From: CAYWBU01 sp942491525
GTDB lineage: Bacteria > Desulfobacterota > Desulfomonilia > UBA1062
Direction of reading: 5' to 3'
Length of the DNA stretch: 64,000 nucleotides
Assembly (NCBI GenBank): GCA_942491525.1
Contig: CALOBW010000056.1
Coordinates: forward strand, 496,001 to 560,000
Both the position numbers and the translations under genes were made by a program. The notes under the pieces were generated by a model. That model saw nothing but the letters and a program-made list of their open reading frames with translations. It was not told where the DNA came from and did not search any database. Shown one piece after another: positions 35,506-44,610 of this stretch; position 1 is the first letter of the stretch, and every line of letters begins with the position of its first letter.

Positions 35506-38097
35506 ATGGTTAAGTTTTTATCAGATGAATGGTTTGATCTGGTTGCGAAGATGACCGCGGAAGCCGGTGATCTGCAGATCCCCAAGGCCATGGCCGATGT
35601 AGCTGTTAACCTGACTGTGCGTACCCCTCAGGGTGATGTGGAGATGGTGATTGATGGCGGCCTGATCAAGAAGGGCTTCAAAAAGGGTGCTGATGTGGAC
35701 ATGTCCATGCCCGATGATTACGCCTACAAGCTGCTGGTCGGCAATGACTGGGGTGTCGGTATGCGCGGTTACATCAAGCGCAAGATTCAGCTGACCGGCA
35801 ACCTCAAGAAGCTGATCCCTCTGCAGAGCTATACTCCCAGTCAGCCCACCGTCGAGATGTGCGAGAAGCTGGCCCTTGAGACCGAATTTGCCGGTGAAGT
35901 TGCCGCCGCCGTCAAGGGTGGCGCCGCCGGTGACGTCAAGGATGTCAATCCTATTATTAAGAAGGCCAGTAAGGCCAAGAAGTGGGTTGCCAAGAAGCTT
36001 GATAACGAGAGCCGTCTGATGCAGCCGCTCAAGATCAACAATCTGACTCTTAAGAACAGAATCATCATGCCGCCCATGACCCCGGTCTGGGCCAATCCCG
36101 ATGAGACCCCGTCCCAGCGTGAGATCGACTACTGGGTGGAGCGCGCCGAAGGCGGCGTTGGCCTGATTATCACCGAGGTTAACTCGGTTGATTCCGCCCA
36201 TCGTTATCAGCCCCTCTCTGTCGGCCTGCACTCAGACTATCAGATCGAGCAGCACAAGAAGCTGGTTGATGCGGTGCATGCTGCCGGCGCCAAGATCTTC
36301 CCGCAGATTTCGCATCCCGGACCCGAGTCCCTGGCGCCCTTCTTTGATAAGGATGAGAACGGCAATCCCGTTGAAGCCATCGGACCCTCTGTCAACCGTG
36401 GCGAGTCCACCGGTCAGGTCTGCCGCGAGCTGCGTGATGACGAGATGCCGGCTCTGATCGCCATGTACGGCGATGCGGCCCTGCGTGCCAAGAAGGCCGG
36501 CTATGACGGTATTGAACTGCACATGGCCCATAACTACATGCTGCTGGGCTCCTTCCTCTCGCCGCTCAAGAACAAGCGCGAAGAGGGCCGCTATGAGGGC
36601 TTCACCGTTGAGGGCCGCCTGCAGCTGACCCTGGACGTGCTGGCCGACATCCGTGCCAAGGTTGGTGACGACTATCCGCTGATCGTGCGTATCTCCGGTG
36701 ATGAGAACGTCGCCGGCGCCTGTGGCCGCGACATGACCGACACCCAGCTGATCGCCCCGATCCTGGTTGAGCACGGTGTGGACGCCTTCCATGTTTCCGG
36801 CGGTGTCATCAACCAGCTGGTTACCAACATTATTGCCGGCGCCAACTTTGAGCCCGGCTTCAACGTGCCGCCGGCCAACGCCATCAAAGAGGTGGTCGAT
36901 GTGCCGGTTCTGGCTGTCGGTTGTATTCATGACCCCGAATATGCCGAGCAGATCCTGCGTGACGGCAAGGCTGACGCCATCGTCATGGGCCGTCCGCTGA
37001 TTGCCGACCCCGAGCTGCCCAAGAAGGTCAAAGAGGGCCGCACCGAAGATGTCAGAAAGTGCGTGCGCTGTCTGACCTGTGTTGATTCGCTGATGAAGCT
37101 TGAGGATCTGCACTGCGCCGTTAACGGCCGCATGGGCAAGGAGAAGGAGATGCCGCTCAACCAGAAGGCCGCCAAATCAAAGCGGGTCATGGTTGTGGGT
37201 TCCGGTCCCGGCGGCATGGAGGCGGCCAGAGTGGCTGCCGAGCGCGGCCATCAGGTTTCGCTCTTCGATAAGCATCTGCGTCTGGGCGGATCCCTGGTCA
37301 CCGCCTGTACCGTTCATCCGGACAATGAGACCCTGCTCGACTACATGATGACTCAGATCAAGAAGCTGCCGATCGACGTCAATCTGGGCGTTGAGGTGAC
37401 ACCTGAGCTGGTCAGGAAGATTAACCCCGATGTGCTGATCGACGCCTCCGGCGGCGAGGTTGTGGCGCCCAAGATTCCGGGCGACAACCTGCGCCACGTG
37501 CTGACCGGTACCATGATGCATAAGATGATGTACGGCGATCTGCCGCCCTACGGTGTTGAGAAGCTGCCGCTCTACGTTAAGGCCGGCGTCTCCCTGGGTG
37601 GTGACATCATGCAGAAGATTATGACGCCGAAGCTGATTGCCGGGGCCACCAAGCTCTTCATGCCCATGGTCGGCAAGAACGTGGTTGTGGTCGGCATGGA
37701 CCTGGCCGCCATCGAGACCGCCGAGTTTCTGGCTGAGCGCGGCCACAAGGTTGCCGTCTTTGATACCTATGAGGAGCTGGCTCCCGAGATCGGCGTCAAG
37801 CGCACCCATGAGCATACCGAGAGGCTGCGCAACCTTGGCGTGACCCTGCACACCGAGACCGAAGTTACCAAGATCACCCCGAATGAGGTTATCTACAAAC
37901 CCAAGTATGCCAAGAAGGAGTACGCCCTCGAGGCTGATACCGTGATCCTGGCCGGTGAAATTGAACCGCAGACCGATCTTTATGATGCCTGCAAGGAGTT
38001 TGTCGCCGAGGCCTACATGGTTGGAGATGTCTCCGGCCTGGGTCTGATTGACAAGGCTATCCAGGAGGCCAATGAGGTCGTCTACGGACTAGGTTAA
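35506..38097 (+). CDS. SCP2 domain fused to FadH-like NADH:flavin oxidoreductase
   Basis: An 863-residue fusion. Residues about 1-115 are an SCP2-type lipid-binding domain (MVKFLSDEWFDLVAKM...). From about 168 an Old-Yellow-Enzyme TIM barrel follows (LMQPLKINNLTLKNRIIMPP, ELHMAHNYMLLGSFLSPL), then an iron-sulfur loop with Cys519, 522, 525 and 537, and an FAD/NAD(P) module (VVGSGPGGMEAARVAAERG near 560). The tail resembles 2,4-dienoyl-CoA reductase and 2-enoate reductases. The cluster spacing is one residue shorter than the usual CxxCxxxC, and the second nucleotide motif GMDLAA is degenerate. AAAGGAGAAGG precedes ATG 35506. A reductase for a hydrophobic or CoA-bound enoate is likely. Confidence 0.85.
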   Translation: MVKFLSDEWFDLVAKMTAEAGDLQIPKAMADVAVNLTVRTPQGDVEMVIDGGLIKKGFKKGADVDMSMPDDYAYKLLVGNDWGVGMRGYIKRKIQLTGNLKKLIPLQSYTPSQPTVEMCEKLALETEFAGEVAAAVKGGAAGDVKDVNPIIKKASKAKKWVAKKLDNESRLMQPLKINNLTLKNRIIMPPMTPVWANPDETPSQREIDYWVERAEGGVGLIITEVNSVDSAHRYQPLSVGLHSDYQIEQHKKLVDAVHAAGAKIFPQISHPGPESLAPFFDKDENGNPVEAIGPSVNRGESTGQVCRELRDDEMPALIAMYGDAALRAKKAGYDGIELHMAHNYMLLGSFLSPLKNKREEGRYEGFTVEGRLQLTLDVLADIRAKVGDDYPLIVRISGDENVAGACGRDMTDTQLIAPILVEHGVDAFHVSGGVINQLVTNIIAGANFEPGFNVPPANAIKEVVDVPVLAVGCIHDPEYAEQILRDGKADAIVMGRPLIADPELPKKVKEGRTEDVRKCVRCLTCVDSLMKLEDLHCAVNGRMGKEKEMPLNQKAAKSKRVMVVGSGPGGMEAARVAAERGHQVSLFDKHLRLGGSLVTACTVHPDNETLLDYMMTQIKKLPIDVNLGVEVTPELVRKINPDVLIDASGGEVVAPKIPGDNLRHVLTGTMMHKMMYGDLPPYGVEKLPLYVKAGVSLGGDIMQKIMTPKLIAGATKLFMPMVGKNVVVVGMDLAAIETAEFLAERGHKVAVFDTYEELAPEIGVKRTHEHTERLRNLGVTLHTETEVTKITPNEVIYKPKYAKKEYALEADTVILAGEIEPQTDLYDACKEFVAEAYMVGDVSGLGLIDKAIQEANEVVYGLG

Positions 38098-38121
38098 TCC
38101 AATCCTATGTATTGTTTTTGG

Positions 38122-38147
38122 GGCCCGCCGTTAGGCGGGCCTTTTTT
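38122..38147 (+). terminator. Intrinsic terminator of SCP2-oxidoreductase gene
   Basis: GGCCCGCC (38122-38129), a GTTA loop, GGCGGGCC (38134-38141) and six T residues make a textbook intrinsic terminator. Confidence 0.93.
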
Positions 38148-38244
38148 GTCGGCTCTCTGATCTGCGCGGAAAAAGTTGACAATCGGGGCGATTGTTGCGA
38201 CTATATTGGCCTGCATCCTTTATTTACTAGTGCGGAGAGGGCGT

Positions 38245-38625
38245 ATGGCAAAATTTTTAAGTAAAGAGTGGTTTGCTGCTGTTGCTGAGCTGTTTGAGAC
38301 GGCCGGCGAGTTGAACGTGCCGGCGGAGATGGCGGCAATTAAGGTTAATGTAACCGTTGAAGATGTCTGTCTGGCTGTCAATGGCGGCGTCATCGAAGAG
38401 GGTCCCATTGCGAATCCCGATATCGAGATGGTCATGCCGGCGCACTATCTCTATGATCTGATCGTGCGCGGCGACTGGACCGTGGGCATGAAGGGTTACA
38501 TGAAGCGTGAGATCAAGGTTTCCGGCAACATGCGCAAGCTTCTGCCGCTGCAGGCCTATAAGCCCAGCCTTGAGCTTGAGTCTCTGCGCCAAAAGATAGA
38601 AGAGCTGACCGAGTTGGATGGCTGA
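38245..38625 (+). CDS. Stand-alone SCP2-like lipid-binding protein
   Basis: A 126-residue protein clearly related to the N-terminal domain of the upstream fusion: both begin with M-x-KFLS-x-EWF and share NVTV/NLTV, the DYAYKLLVGNDWGVGMRGYIKR-like stretch (here DLIVRGDWTVGMKGYMKRE) and a KLLPLQ/KLIPLQ ending. It was probably duplicated from the fusion domain or the reverse. GGAGAGGG precedes ATG 38245; the longer frame starting at 38176 lies over the promoter region. It may bind or deliver the lipid-like substrate of the neighbouring reductase (inference). Confidence 0.78.
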   Translation: MAKFLSKEWFAAVAELFETAGELNVPAEMAAIKVNVTVEDVCLAVNGGVIEEGPIANPDIEMVMPAHYLYDLIVRGDWTVGMKGYMKREIKVSGNMRKLLPLQAYKPSLELESLRQKIEELTELDG

Positions 38626-38650
38626 AGTTCCGCATCCCGCAAATGATTAA

Positions 38651-38675
38651 AAGTCCGCGCTTGCGGGCTTTTTTT
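38651..38675 (+). terminator. Intrinsic terminator after free SCP2 gene
   Basis: AAGTCCGC (38651-38658), loop GCTT, GCGGGCTT (38663-38670) with a wobble pair, followed by a run of T. Confidence 0.85.
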
Positions 38676-38906
38676 GTAGGTGGTGTTTGAATTTGATTCG
38701 GGGCGCTTGTGCTTCATTGCTTGGGCGCTATTTATATAAAAATACTGTACTAAATCATGGCATAAGATGATTTTTATGTTTTGGATAGCAAAAAATCTAT
38801 GTAAAAATGAGCACTTGACACATATTGAAAATGCGCTATGAGGTATAGTATGTTTTGGTTAATTTGGTTTTTCTAAGGGTTTTTAACGCAAAGGAGGAAT
38901 TTTGTC

Positions 38907-39470
38907 ATGATGGCTAAAGAAAGGAATTATTTTACAGCACTCTACGATGTTGCGATGATGGTGAACGGTTCGCTTGAACTTTCAAAGGTTCTTGATGATA
39001 TCGTCCAGGCCGTGGTCAAGACCATGAGCGTCAAAGCCTCATCCATTCGTTTGTTGGATGCCCGTAAGAAAACGCTGGTTATGGGTGCTGCAGAGGGCTT
39101 GTCGGAACCCTACATCAAGAAGGGTCCGGTCAAGGTTGATGAGAGCGGCCTGGATAGGAAAGTTCTCAAGGGCGAGATGATCTTCATCAAGAACGCCCAG
39201 AAGGATTCTGGCTTCCAGTACAGTGACTGGGCCAAGAAAGAGGGAATTGTCTCGGTACTGGTTGTGCCGCTGATGGTAGAGAAAAAGCCGATCGGTGTTC
39301 TCAGAGTTTATTCTGATACTGAGCGCGAATTTGGCGAAGAGGAGAAACTCTTTGTCGAAGCCGTGGCTAATCTGAGCGCCGTGGCATTAGATAACGCTCG
39401 TCTACACCAGGCCCTGCAGACTGATTATGAGCTGCTGGTGGCCCATAAATACCGGGTAGACGATAACTAA
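38907..39470 (+). CDS. GAF domain protein
   Basis: A 187-residue cytoplasmic protein that is essentially one GAF domain (about 18-165): LDDIVQAVVKTMSVKASSIRLLD, VLVVPLMVEKKPIGVLRVY and the closing FVEAVANLSAVALDNARL. No catalytic output domain is attached, so it would act by binding a small molecule or a partner protein. AAAGGAGG lies before a double ATG. Twelve bases separate it from the GAPDH gene, which has no promoter of its own visible, so the two are likely cotranscribed. TTGACA at 38815-38820 may be part of its promoter. Confidence 0.85.
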   Translation: MMAKERNYFTALYDVAMMVNGSLELSKVLDDIVQAVVKTMSVKASSIRLLDARKKTLVMGAAEGLSEPYIKKGPVKVDESGLDRKVLKGEMIFIKNAQKDSGFQYSDWAKKEGIVSVLVVPLMVEKKPIGVLRVYSDTEREFGEEEKLFVEAVANLSAVALDNARLHQALQTDYELLVAHKYRVDDN

Positions 39471-39482
39471 AGGAGGAAGTAA

Positions 39483-40493
39483 ATGGTACGAGTCGGTATA
39501 AACGGTTTTGGTCGCATTGGCCGTCAGGTCGCAAAGGCGATGGTTGAGAGATATGGTGATGATATTCAGCTGGTTGCCATCAATGATCTCAGCCCGGTTG
39601 AGACCAATGCCCATATGTTCAAGTATGACTCAAATTATGGCATCTTCGACGGTGATGTAACCACCGAGGGTGATTCGCTGGTGATTAACGGCAACAAGGT
39701 TGCCAACTTCCGCTTCCGTGACCCCGCTGAGATTCCCTGGGATGAAGTCGGTGCTGACATTGTTGTCGAGTCCACCGGTCTCTTCCTGACCAAGGAAACT
39801 GCTTCTGCCCACCTCAAGGGCGGCGCCAAGAAGGTCATCATCTCCGCTCCGTCCAAGGGCGAGGATATCACCATCGTCATGGGTGTTAACCACGAGCAGT
39901 ATGATCCTGCCCAGCACACCATCGTGTCCAACGCATCCTGTACCACCAACTGTCTGGCTCCGGCAGCCAAGGTTGTCAACGAGGCTTTTGGCATCAAGAA
40001 GGCTCTCATGACCACCGTGCACGCTTACACCGGCGACCAGAGAATTCAGGACACCCCGCACTCTGACCCGCGCCGCGCCCGTGCTGCCGCTCTGAGCATC
40101 ATCCCCACCTCAACTGGTGCTGCCAAGGCTGTGTCGCTGGTTGTGCCCGAGCTGGCCGGCAAGTTTGACGGCTACGCCCTGCGCGTACCCACGCCGACCG
40201 TTTCGATCGTCGACTTCGTGGCTGAGCTCGAGAAGGAGACCACCACCGAGGAGCTGCGCGCCGTGCTGAAAGAGGCTGCCAACGGTCCGCTCAAGGGCAT
40301 CATGGCCTTCGAAGAGCAGAAGCTGGTTTCGGTTGACTTCAAGGGCAACCCGCACTCTTCAATCATTGATGCCGAGTTTACCCAGGTTATGCAGGGTAAC
40401 ATGATCAAGGTTGTTACCTGGTATGATAACGAGTGGGGCTACTCCAACCGTGTTGCCGACCTGGCCAAGTACATGGCTGACAAGGGTCTGTAA
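39483..40493 (+). CDS. gapA: Glyceraldehyde-3-phosphate dehydrogenase, type I
   Basis: Glycolytic/gluconeogenic enzyme, 336 residues. The NAD-binding start VGINGFGRIGRQVAKAM, the catalytic Cys153 in SNASCTTNCLAP, and the C-terminal WYDNEWGYSNRV are all canonical. Asp/Asn at the end of the second strand (AINDLSP) favours NAD over NADP. AAAGGAGG precedes the start, and the gene ends at a strong terminator. It follows a GAF-domain gene in the same probable transcript. Confidence 0.97.
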   Translation: MVRVGINGFGRIGRQVAKAMVERYGDDIQLVAINDLSPVETNAHMFKYDSNYGIFDGDVTTEGDSLVINGNKVANFRFRDPAEIPWDEVGADIVVESTGLFLTKETASAHLKGGAKKVIISAPSKGEDITIVMGVNHEQYDPAQHTIVSNASCTTNCLAPAAKVVNEAFGIKKALMTTVHAYTGDQRIQDTPHSDPRRARAAALSIIPTSTGAAKAVSLVVPELAGKFDGYALRVPTPTVSIVDFVAELEKETTTEELRAVLKEAANGPLKGIMAFEEQKLVSVDFKGNPHSSIIDAEFTQVMQGNMIKVVTWYDNEWGYSNRVADLAKYMADKGL

Positions 40494-40512
40494 GACCGAC
40501 TCGTCAAGTAAT

Positions 40513-40546
40513 AGGCCTGCTCCGCTTGCGGGGCGGGCCTTTTTTA
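40513..40546 (+). terminator. Intrinsic terminator after GAPDH gene
   Basis: GGCCTGCTCCGC and GCGGGGCGGGCC pair with two wobble pairs around a TT loop (40514-40539), followed by six T residues. Confidence 0.9.
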
Positions 40547-40561
40547 TTATAGGAAGTCTTT

Positions 40562-41392
40562 ATGCATACACTCTTAATCAGCTGCACTGACCGCAAGGGT
40601 CTGGTGCACTCAATCACCGGCGTGCTCTTTGAGCACGGTCTCAATATTGTCAGCAACGGAGAATTTGTGGATCATGAGACGGGCCGCTTCTTTATGCGTA
40701 CCGAGGTTGAAGGCGATTTCAATGTAGAGGTGGCCGCATCTCAGCTTGAGGGGCTCCTGCCCGAGGGTGCCGAGATCCGCTTTGCCTGCGGTGCACCCAA
40801 ACGCATCGTGGTGCTGGGCACCACCGAGCCCCACTGTCTGGGCGATCTGCTGCTGCGCCACGCCTATGGTGAACTGCCGGCCGAGATTCTGGCCGTGATC
40901 AGCAACCATGACAACCTGCGCAAACTGGCCGACGGATTCTCGATGCCCTTCATTCATATCCCGCACGGCACCAAGAGCCGTGAGGAGCATGAGGCCGAAG
41001 TTGTGGCCGCCATCGACAGCTATGATCCCGAGTACATCGTGCTGGCCAAATATATGCGCATCCTGACGCCGGCCTTTGTGCAGCGCTACCGCGACCGCAT
41101 CATCAACATCCACCACTCCTTCCTGCCGGCCTTCATGGGCGCCAACCCCTACCGGCAGGCCTTTGAGCGCGGCGTGAAGATCATTGGCGCCACCTCGCAC
41201 TTTGTGAACGACAACCTTGATGAGGGACCCATCATTGTGCAGGATGTGTTGCATATCGATCATACCTACTCGCCGGATGCCATGCGCCAGGCCGGCCGCG
41301 ATGTGGAGAAAGTGGTGCTGGCCAGGGCCCTCAAGCTGGTCTTTGAGGACCGGGTCTTCATCACCGGCAACAAGACCATCATCTTTGAATGA
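40562..41392 (+). CDS. purU: Formyltetrahydrofolate deformylase PurU
   Basis: Hydrolyses 10-formyl-THF to formate and THF, balancing the one-carbon pool and supplying formate. The 276-residue protein has an N-terminal ACT domain (about 1-75, CTDRKGLVHSITGVLFEHG) and a formyltransferase-fold domain with the SNHDNLRKLAD segment and the catalytic Asn-His-Asp set in INIHHSFLPAFMGANPY and VNDNLDEGPII. It ends one base before the convergent CPBP protease gene. Confidence 0.94.
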   Translation: MHTLLISCTDRKGLVHSITGVLFEHGLNIVSNGEFVDHETGRFFMRTEVEGDFNVEVAASQLEGLLPEGAEIRFACGAPKRIVVLGTTEPHCLGDLLLRHAYGELPAEILAVISNHDNLRKLADGFSMPFIHIPHGTKSREEHEAEVVAAIDSYDPEYIVLAKYMRILTPAFVQRYRDRIINIHHSFLPAFMGANPYRQAFERGVKIIGATSHFVNDNLDEGPIIVQDVLHIDHTYSPDAMRQAGRDVEKVVLARALKLVFEDRVFITGNKTIIFE

Positions 41393-42001
41393 TTAGTTTA
41401 GTCTGATCAGAATCTGCGGTACCAGCCAGATGCCGCAGTTGGCCGCCGCATGCACAATATAGGCCGCCCAGATGTTGCCGCGCCATTCATAGAGAACCGC
41501 AAAGATCAGACCGCCGATCAGCTGGACCGGGTTGAACATTCCGTGCAGCATGGCGAACATCAAGGCTGACAGTGGGATTGCTCCTATGGATGGCAGGCGC
41601 TGGCGCAGCAGCGGGTAGAAGATGCCGCGGAAGTAGAGCTCCTCGGCCAGGGGGGCGATCAGTACCGCGGTCAGCAGGTAGAGCATCAGGTTGTTCGGCT
41701 GCATGACCCCCAGCAGGGGCAGGATGATGCCGTCCGGCCTGAAGATGCGCGCTGCGCCTTCGATGGCCAAGACGCTCAGGCCGAAGCCGGCGGCCACGCC
41801 GATGCCGATGGTGATCTCGCGTCTGATGTTCTGGGTCTTGATGCCGCAGCAGTTAAAGGCCAGGCCGATGATCAGGCCGATCTCGATGATGCGCAGAATC
41901 AGAGTGTAGGCCACTCCGTTTATATCAAATTGAGGATAGATGAAGCGCGCGAGCGCTTCAAAGGCGACAATCAGCAGCAGGACTGAGAAGCGCCGGTCCA
42001 T
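41393..42001 (-). CDS. CPBP family intramembrane glutamic protease
   Basis: A 202-residue membrane protein of the CPBP (Abi/Rce1) family. The catalytic motifs are intact: EELYFRG (Glu-Glu-x3-Arg), FAMLHG and HAAAN, located in consecutive helices of the C-terminal half. Family members act in prenyl-protein processing in eukaryotes and in bacteriocin self-immunity or membrane proteolysis in bacteria; the substrate here is unknown. Its start codon abuts the bamD stop, so it is probably the distal gene of the bamD transcript. Confidence 0.85.
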   Translation of the reverse strand: MDRRFSVLLLIVAFEALARFIYPQFDINGVAYTLILRIIEIGLIIGLAFNCCGIKTQNIRREITIGIGVAAGFGLSVLAIEGAARIFRPDGIILPLLGVMQPNNLMLYLLTAVLIAPLAEELYFRGIFYPLLRQRLPSIGAIPLSALMFAMLHGMFNPVQLIGGLIFAVLYEWRGNIWAAYIVHAAANCGIWLVPQILIRLN

Positions 42002-42636
42002 TAACCCTCTTCTTTTTCGCAGGCCTTCTCGATCAGCTCGTCCAGCTCCTTGTCGAAGCCCAGGCCGGGATAGTTCTCTCTGGTGTTGGTGAAGTGCTTG
42101 CAGGCGGCCTTGTTCTTCTTCTTTTTGAGGTAGAACTTGCCGACGATGATGTCGTGTTCGGCGATCACGGTGCGGGCCTCTTTGATCTTGGCCTCGGCGT
42201 CAGCCCGGTAGGGCGAGTCGGGGTAGGCGCTCACGAAGTCGCTCAGGGCGCGTACCGTCAGCTCTGAGCTGGTCTGGTCGCGGTTGGGGGCCTCGATGCC
42301 CATGTAGTAGCAGATGCCGACGCGGTAGAGGGCGTAGCTGACCTGCGGGTCGGTGGGGTAGAGCATGCGGAACTCGTTGTAGTTGCCGCGCGCCAGGTCA
42401 TACTCCCTGTTCTCGAAGTAGAGGTCGCCCAGCTCGAGCAGGGCCTGGCGGGCCAGTTCATGGCCGGGATAGTAGGTTCTGAGCATCATCAGCTCGTCGG
42501 CGGCCTGTTCGATGCGGTTTTGTCTGGCCAACTCCTGGGCTGTCTCAAACTGCTCTTCGGCCGGTTTCTTGGTGAGTTCATCATGGGCGCAGCCGCTCAG
42601 CAGCAGCATTATTAGAATGGGAATAAACTTTTTCAT
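42001..42636 (-). CDS. bamD: Outer membrane assembly lipoprotein BamD
   Basis: Lipoprotein of the BAM complex that inserts beta-barrel proteins into the outer membrane. The N-terminus MKKFIPILIMLLLSGC ends in a lipobox with the modified Cys, followed by five TPR-like helical repeats (about 25-170) such as FETAQELARQNRIEQAADEL and YALYRVGICYYMG. About 211 residues, slightly shorter than E. coli BamD (245). A second ATG four codons upstream is possible. Its presence shows the cell has an outer membrane. Confidence 0.88.
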   Translation of the reverse strand: MKKFIPILIMLLLSGCAHDELTKKPAEEQFETAQELARQNRIEQAADELMMLRTYYPGHELARQALLELGDLYFENREYDLARGNYNEFRMLYPTDPQVSYALYRVGICYYMGIEAPNRDQTSSELTVRALSDFVSAYPDSPYRADAEAKIKEARTVIAEHDIIVGKFYLKKKKNKAACKHFTNTRENYPGLGFDKELDELIEKACEKEEG

Positions 42637-42657
42637 AATCAAACTCATAGGCTAAAA

Positions 42658-42692
42658 ACCGGGCCCGATCAAGGTCATAAATCGGGTCCGGT
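42658..42692 (-). terminator. Intrinsic terminator between LpoA-like gene and bamD
   Basis: ACCGGGCCCGAT (42658-42669) and ATCGGGTCCGGT (42681-42692) pair with one wobble. Read leftward the stem is followed by TTTTTAG. It should stop the upstream transcript before bamD. Confidence 0.8.
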
Positions 42693-42698
42693 CTTGGA

Positions 42699-44480
42699 TT
42701 AGTTACCGGAGGTGGTCTCCATGACGCGGCTGCCGCGCACGGTCAGCACAAAGATGGTCTTATTGACCTGGCCGTCGGGCAGGAAGGTGGTTGAACCGGT
42801 CACGCCGGGGTACTCCTCCATGGATGCCAGGCGGTCGCGCAGCGAGTTGCGGGTGTGCACCTCGCCGCTCAGGAGGTTCTGCAGGATGGTGGCCGAGTCA
42901 AAGGCGGATGCCTCCCAGATGGAGGGGTTGTAGCCGAAGGTGTAGTAGAAGCTGTCCACGTACTCCTGCACGAAGTCGAGCTGGGAGCTGACAAAGAAGC
43001 CGCTGACGAAGGTGGCGCCGTCAACGTGGCGTTCGCCGATGCGCAGCAGGTCGGGGTTGTCCCAGAGGGATGGGCCGAAGAGCTTGATGCCCTCGATGCC
43101 CGAGTATTCCAGGTAGGATGCGATCATGGCGCCCTTGCGGGCCGTGTCCGGGATCAGGAGGGCGTCAAAGTCGGGGATCAGAATCTCCTTGCCCTCTTCG
43201 TCGGTGGCGCTGGTGAAGCTGGCGCTCAGGTTCTGGATCTGCTCCTTGAAGTCGACATTGGTCGGGGCGTAGCTCTGCTTGCGGATGATTTCGCAGCCGT
43301 AGGCCGGCGCCAGCTCCTCGAAGACTGAGCTGAAGCTCTGACCGAAGTTGTCGGCCGGATAGAGGATGGCGAAGCGCCTGATCTGCATGCTGTCAGCCAC
43401 CTGCAGCAGGGTCTTGGCCTCGTTGGTGACCGAGCTCAGATTGTTGAAGGTGTAGCTGTTCTGGCGCGGCTCGAGATCGGCGCGGGTAAAGTTGAGGCTG
43501 GGGATGCCGCGCTCGCTGCACTCCCTGTCGGCGATGGCGCTCTCCTTGCTGCCGACCGGGCCGATGATGGCCAGCACATTTTCGCGGTCAAGTTCGGCTA
43601 TCAGCTGGGGTATCAGGTCCGTGTCGCTGGCGTAGTCCTTGACAATATAGTTGATGTTGGTGGCCTGGTTCTCGGAGAAGACCCCGCTGGCCAGCTCGAT
43701 GCCCTTGAGGATCTTGCTGCCGGCGGACTCCCATTTGCCGCTCAGGGGCAGCAGGATGCCGATGGCGTTCTGGCCCAGGGGCTGCTCCAGCTTGTTGGCT
43801 GCGGCTTTGCTGCCGGCTGCGATCACCTCCTGGCGTCTGGTCAGGATGCTGGCCAGCTCGGGCTCGAGCACGTCGCGTTTGATCAGGCTCAGGGTTTCGT
43901 TGTCATTGAGGTTGTCGCTGGCGGTCTGCCAGGCTTCAAGCAGGCGTCCGGCCATCTCCGGCTGCACGTCGGCGTAGATCACGGCGATCACCTGCAGGCT
44001 GGCGTCGTAGGCGCCCTCGGCCATCAGCGGATCGATGATGTTGAGGCCCAGGTTGAGCCATTTGACATCTTTTTCGGTGGGGTAGATGCTGATGAAGAGT
44101 CGGGCGGCCTCGTCGAAGCGCTTGAGGTTGAGGTAGTCCAGGAAGAGGTTCTCCTTGATCTCCACGGCCAGCGGTGAGTTGGGGTACATGTCCAGGAAGC
44201 GCGCGTAGAGTTCGGTGGCGCGCTTGGGGTTGCTGGTGTTGATTATTCTGGCGGCCTGGAAGAGGGCGTCGTCGGCCAGCTCATGTTTGGGGTAGGCCTG
44301 CCAGAGATTGAGGTAGACCTCGTAAGCCTTCTGGGGACTGCCGGTTTTCTGCAGGTTGCTGGCCTTCTCGTACATCAGGTTGGGATCTTCGAGAGGGATT
44401 ATGGCGCGGCTGGTGGCGCAGGCGCTTAGCAGCAGGCAGATGACTATGAGCCGGATATAGTTAAGATTTTTAGAGGTCAT
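42699..44480 (-). CDS. Lipoprotein with TPR-like N-terminus and type 1 periplasmic-binding fold (LpoA/YraM-like)
   Basis: A 593-residue outer-membrane-type lipoprotein. The signal peptide ends in LLLSAC (Cys about 21), then TPR-like helices (about 30-230) including the LYARFLDMYPNSPLA repeat, and then a Leu/Ile/Val-binding-protein-like domain (about 245-590: GILLPLSGKWESAG, AIIGPVGSKES, FAILYPADNFGQSF). This domain pair matches LpoA/YraM, the activator of penicillin-binding protein 1A in gammaproteobacteria. Whether it activates a PBP or senses a ligand here is open. Confidence 0.78.
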   Translation of the reverse strand: MTSKNLNYIRLIVICLLLSACATSRAIIPLEDPNLMYEKASNLQKTGSPQKAYEVYLNLWQAYPKHELADDALFQAARIINTSNPKRATELYARFLDMYPNSPLAVEIKENLFLDYLNLKRFDEAARLFISIYPTEKDVKWLNLGLNIIDPLMAEGAYDASLQVIAVIYADVQPEMAGRLLEAWQTASDNLNDNETLSLIKRDVLEPELASILTRRQEVIAAGSKAAANKLEQPLGQNAIGILLPLSGKWESAGSKILKGIELASGVFSENQATNINYIVKDYASDTDLIPQLIAELDRENVLAIIGPVGSKESAIADRECSERGIPSLNFTRADLEPRQNSYTFNNLSSVTNEAKTLLQVADSMQIRRFAILYPADNFGQSFSSVFEELAPAYGCEIIRKQSYAPTNVDFKEQIQNLSASFTSATDEEGKEILIPDFDALLIPDTARKGAMIASYLEYSGIEGIKLFGPSLWDNPDLLRIGERHVDGATFVSGFFVSSQLDFVQEYVDSFYYTFGYNPSIWEASAFDSATILQNLLSGEVHTRNSLRDRLASMEEYPGVTGSTTFLPDGQVNKTIFVLTVRGSRVMETTSGN

Positions 44481-44610
44481 AATAGGGGGGATACTATAGT
44501 AAGCATGAGAGTCAAGTCAATGAGCAGTCGCTCCTTTATCTAAAATATAACTTGACAAAATCTTGATGCCTAAAGAAAGTAGGCCCAACATCTGATAGAA
44601 GGAGAAATTT

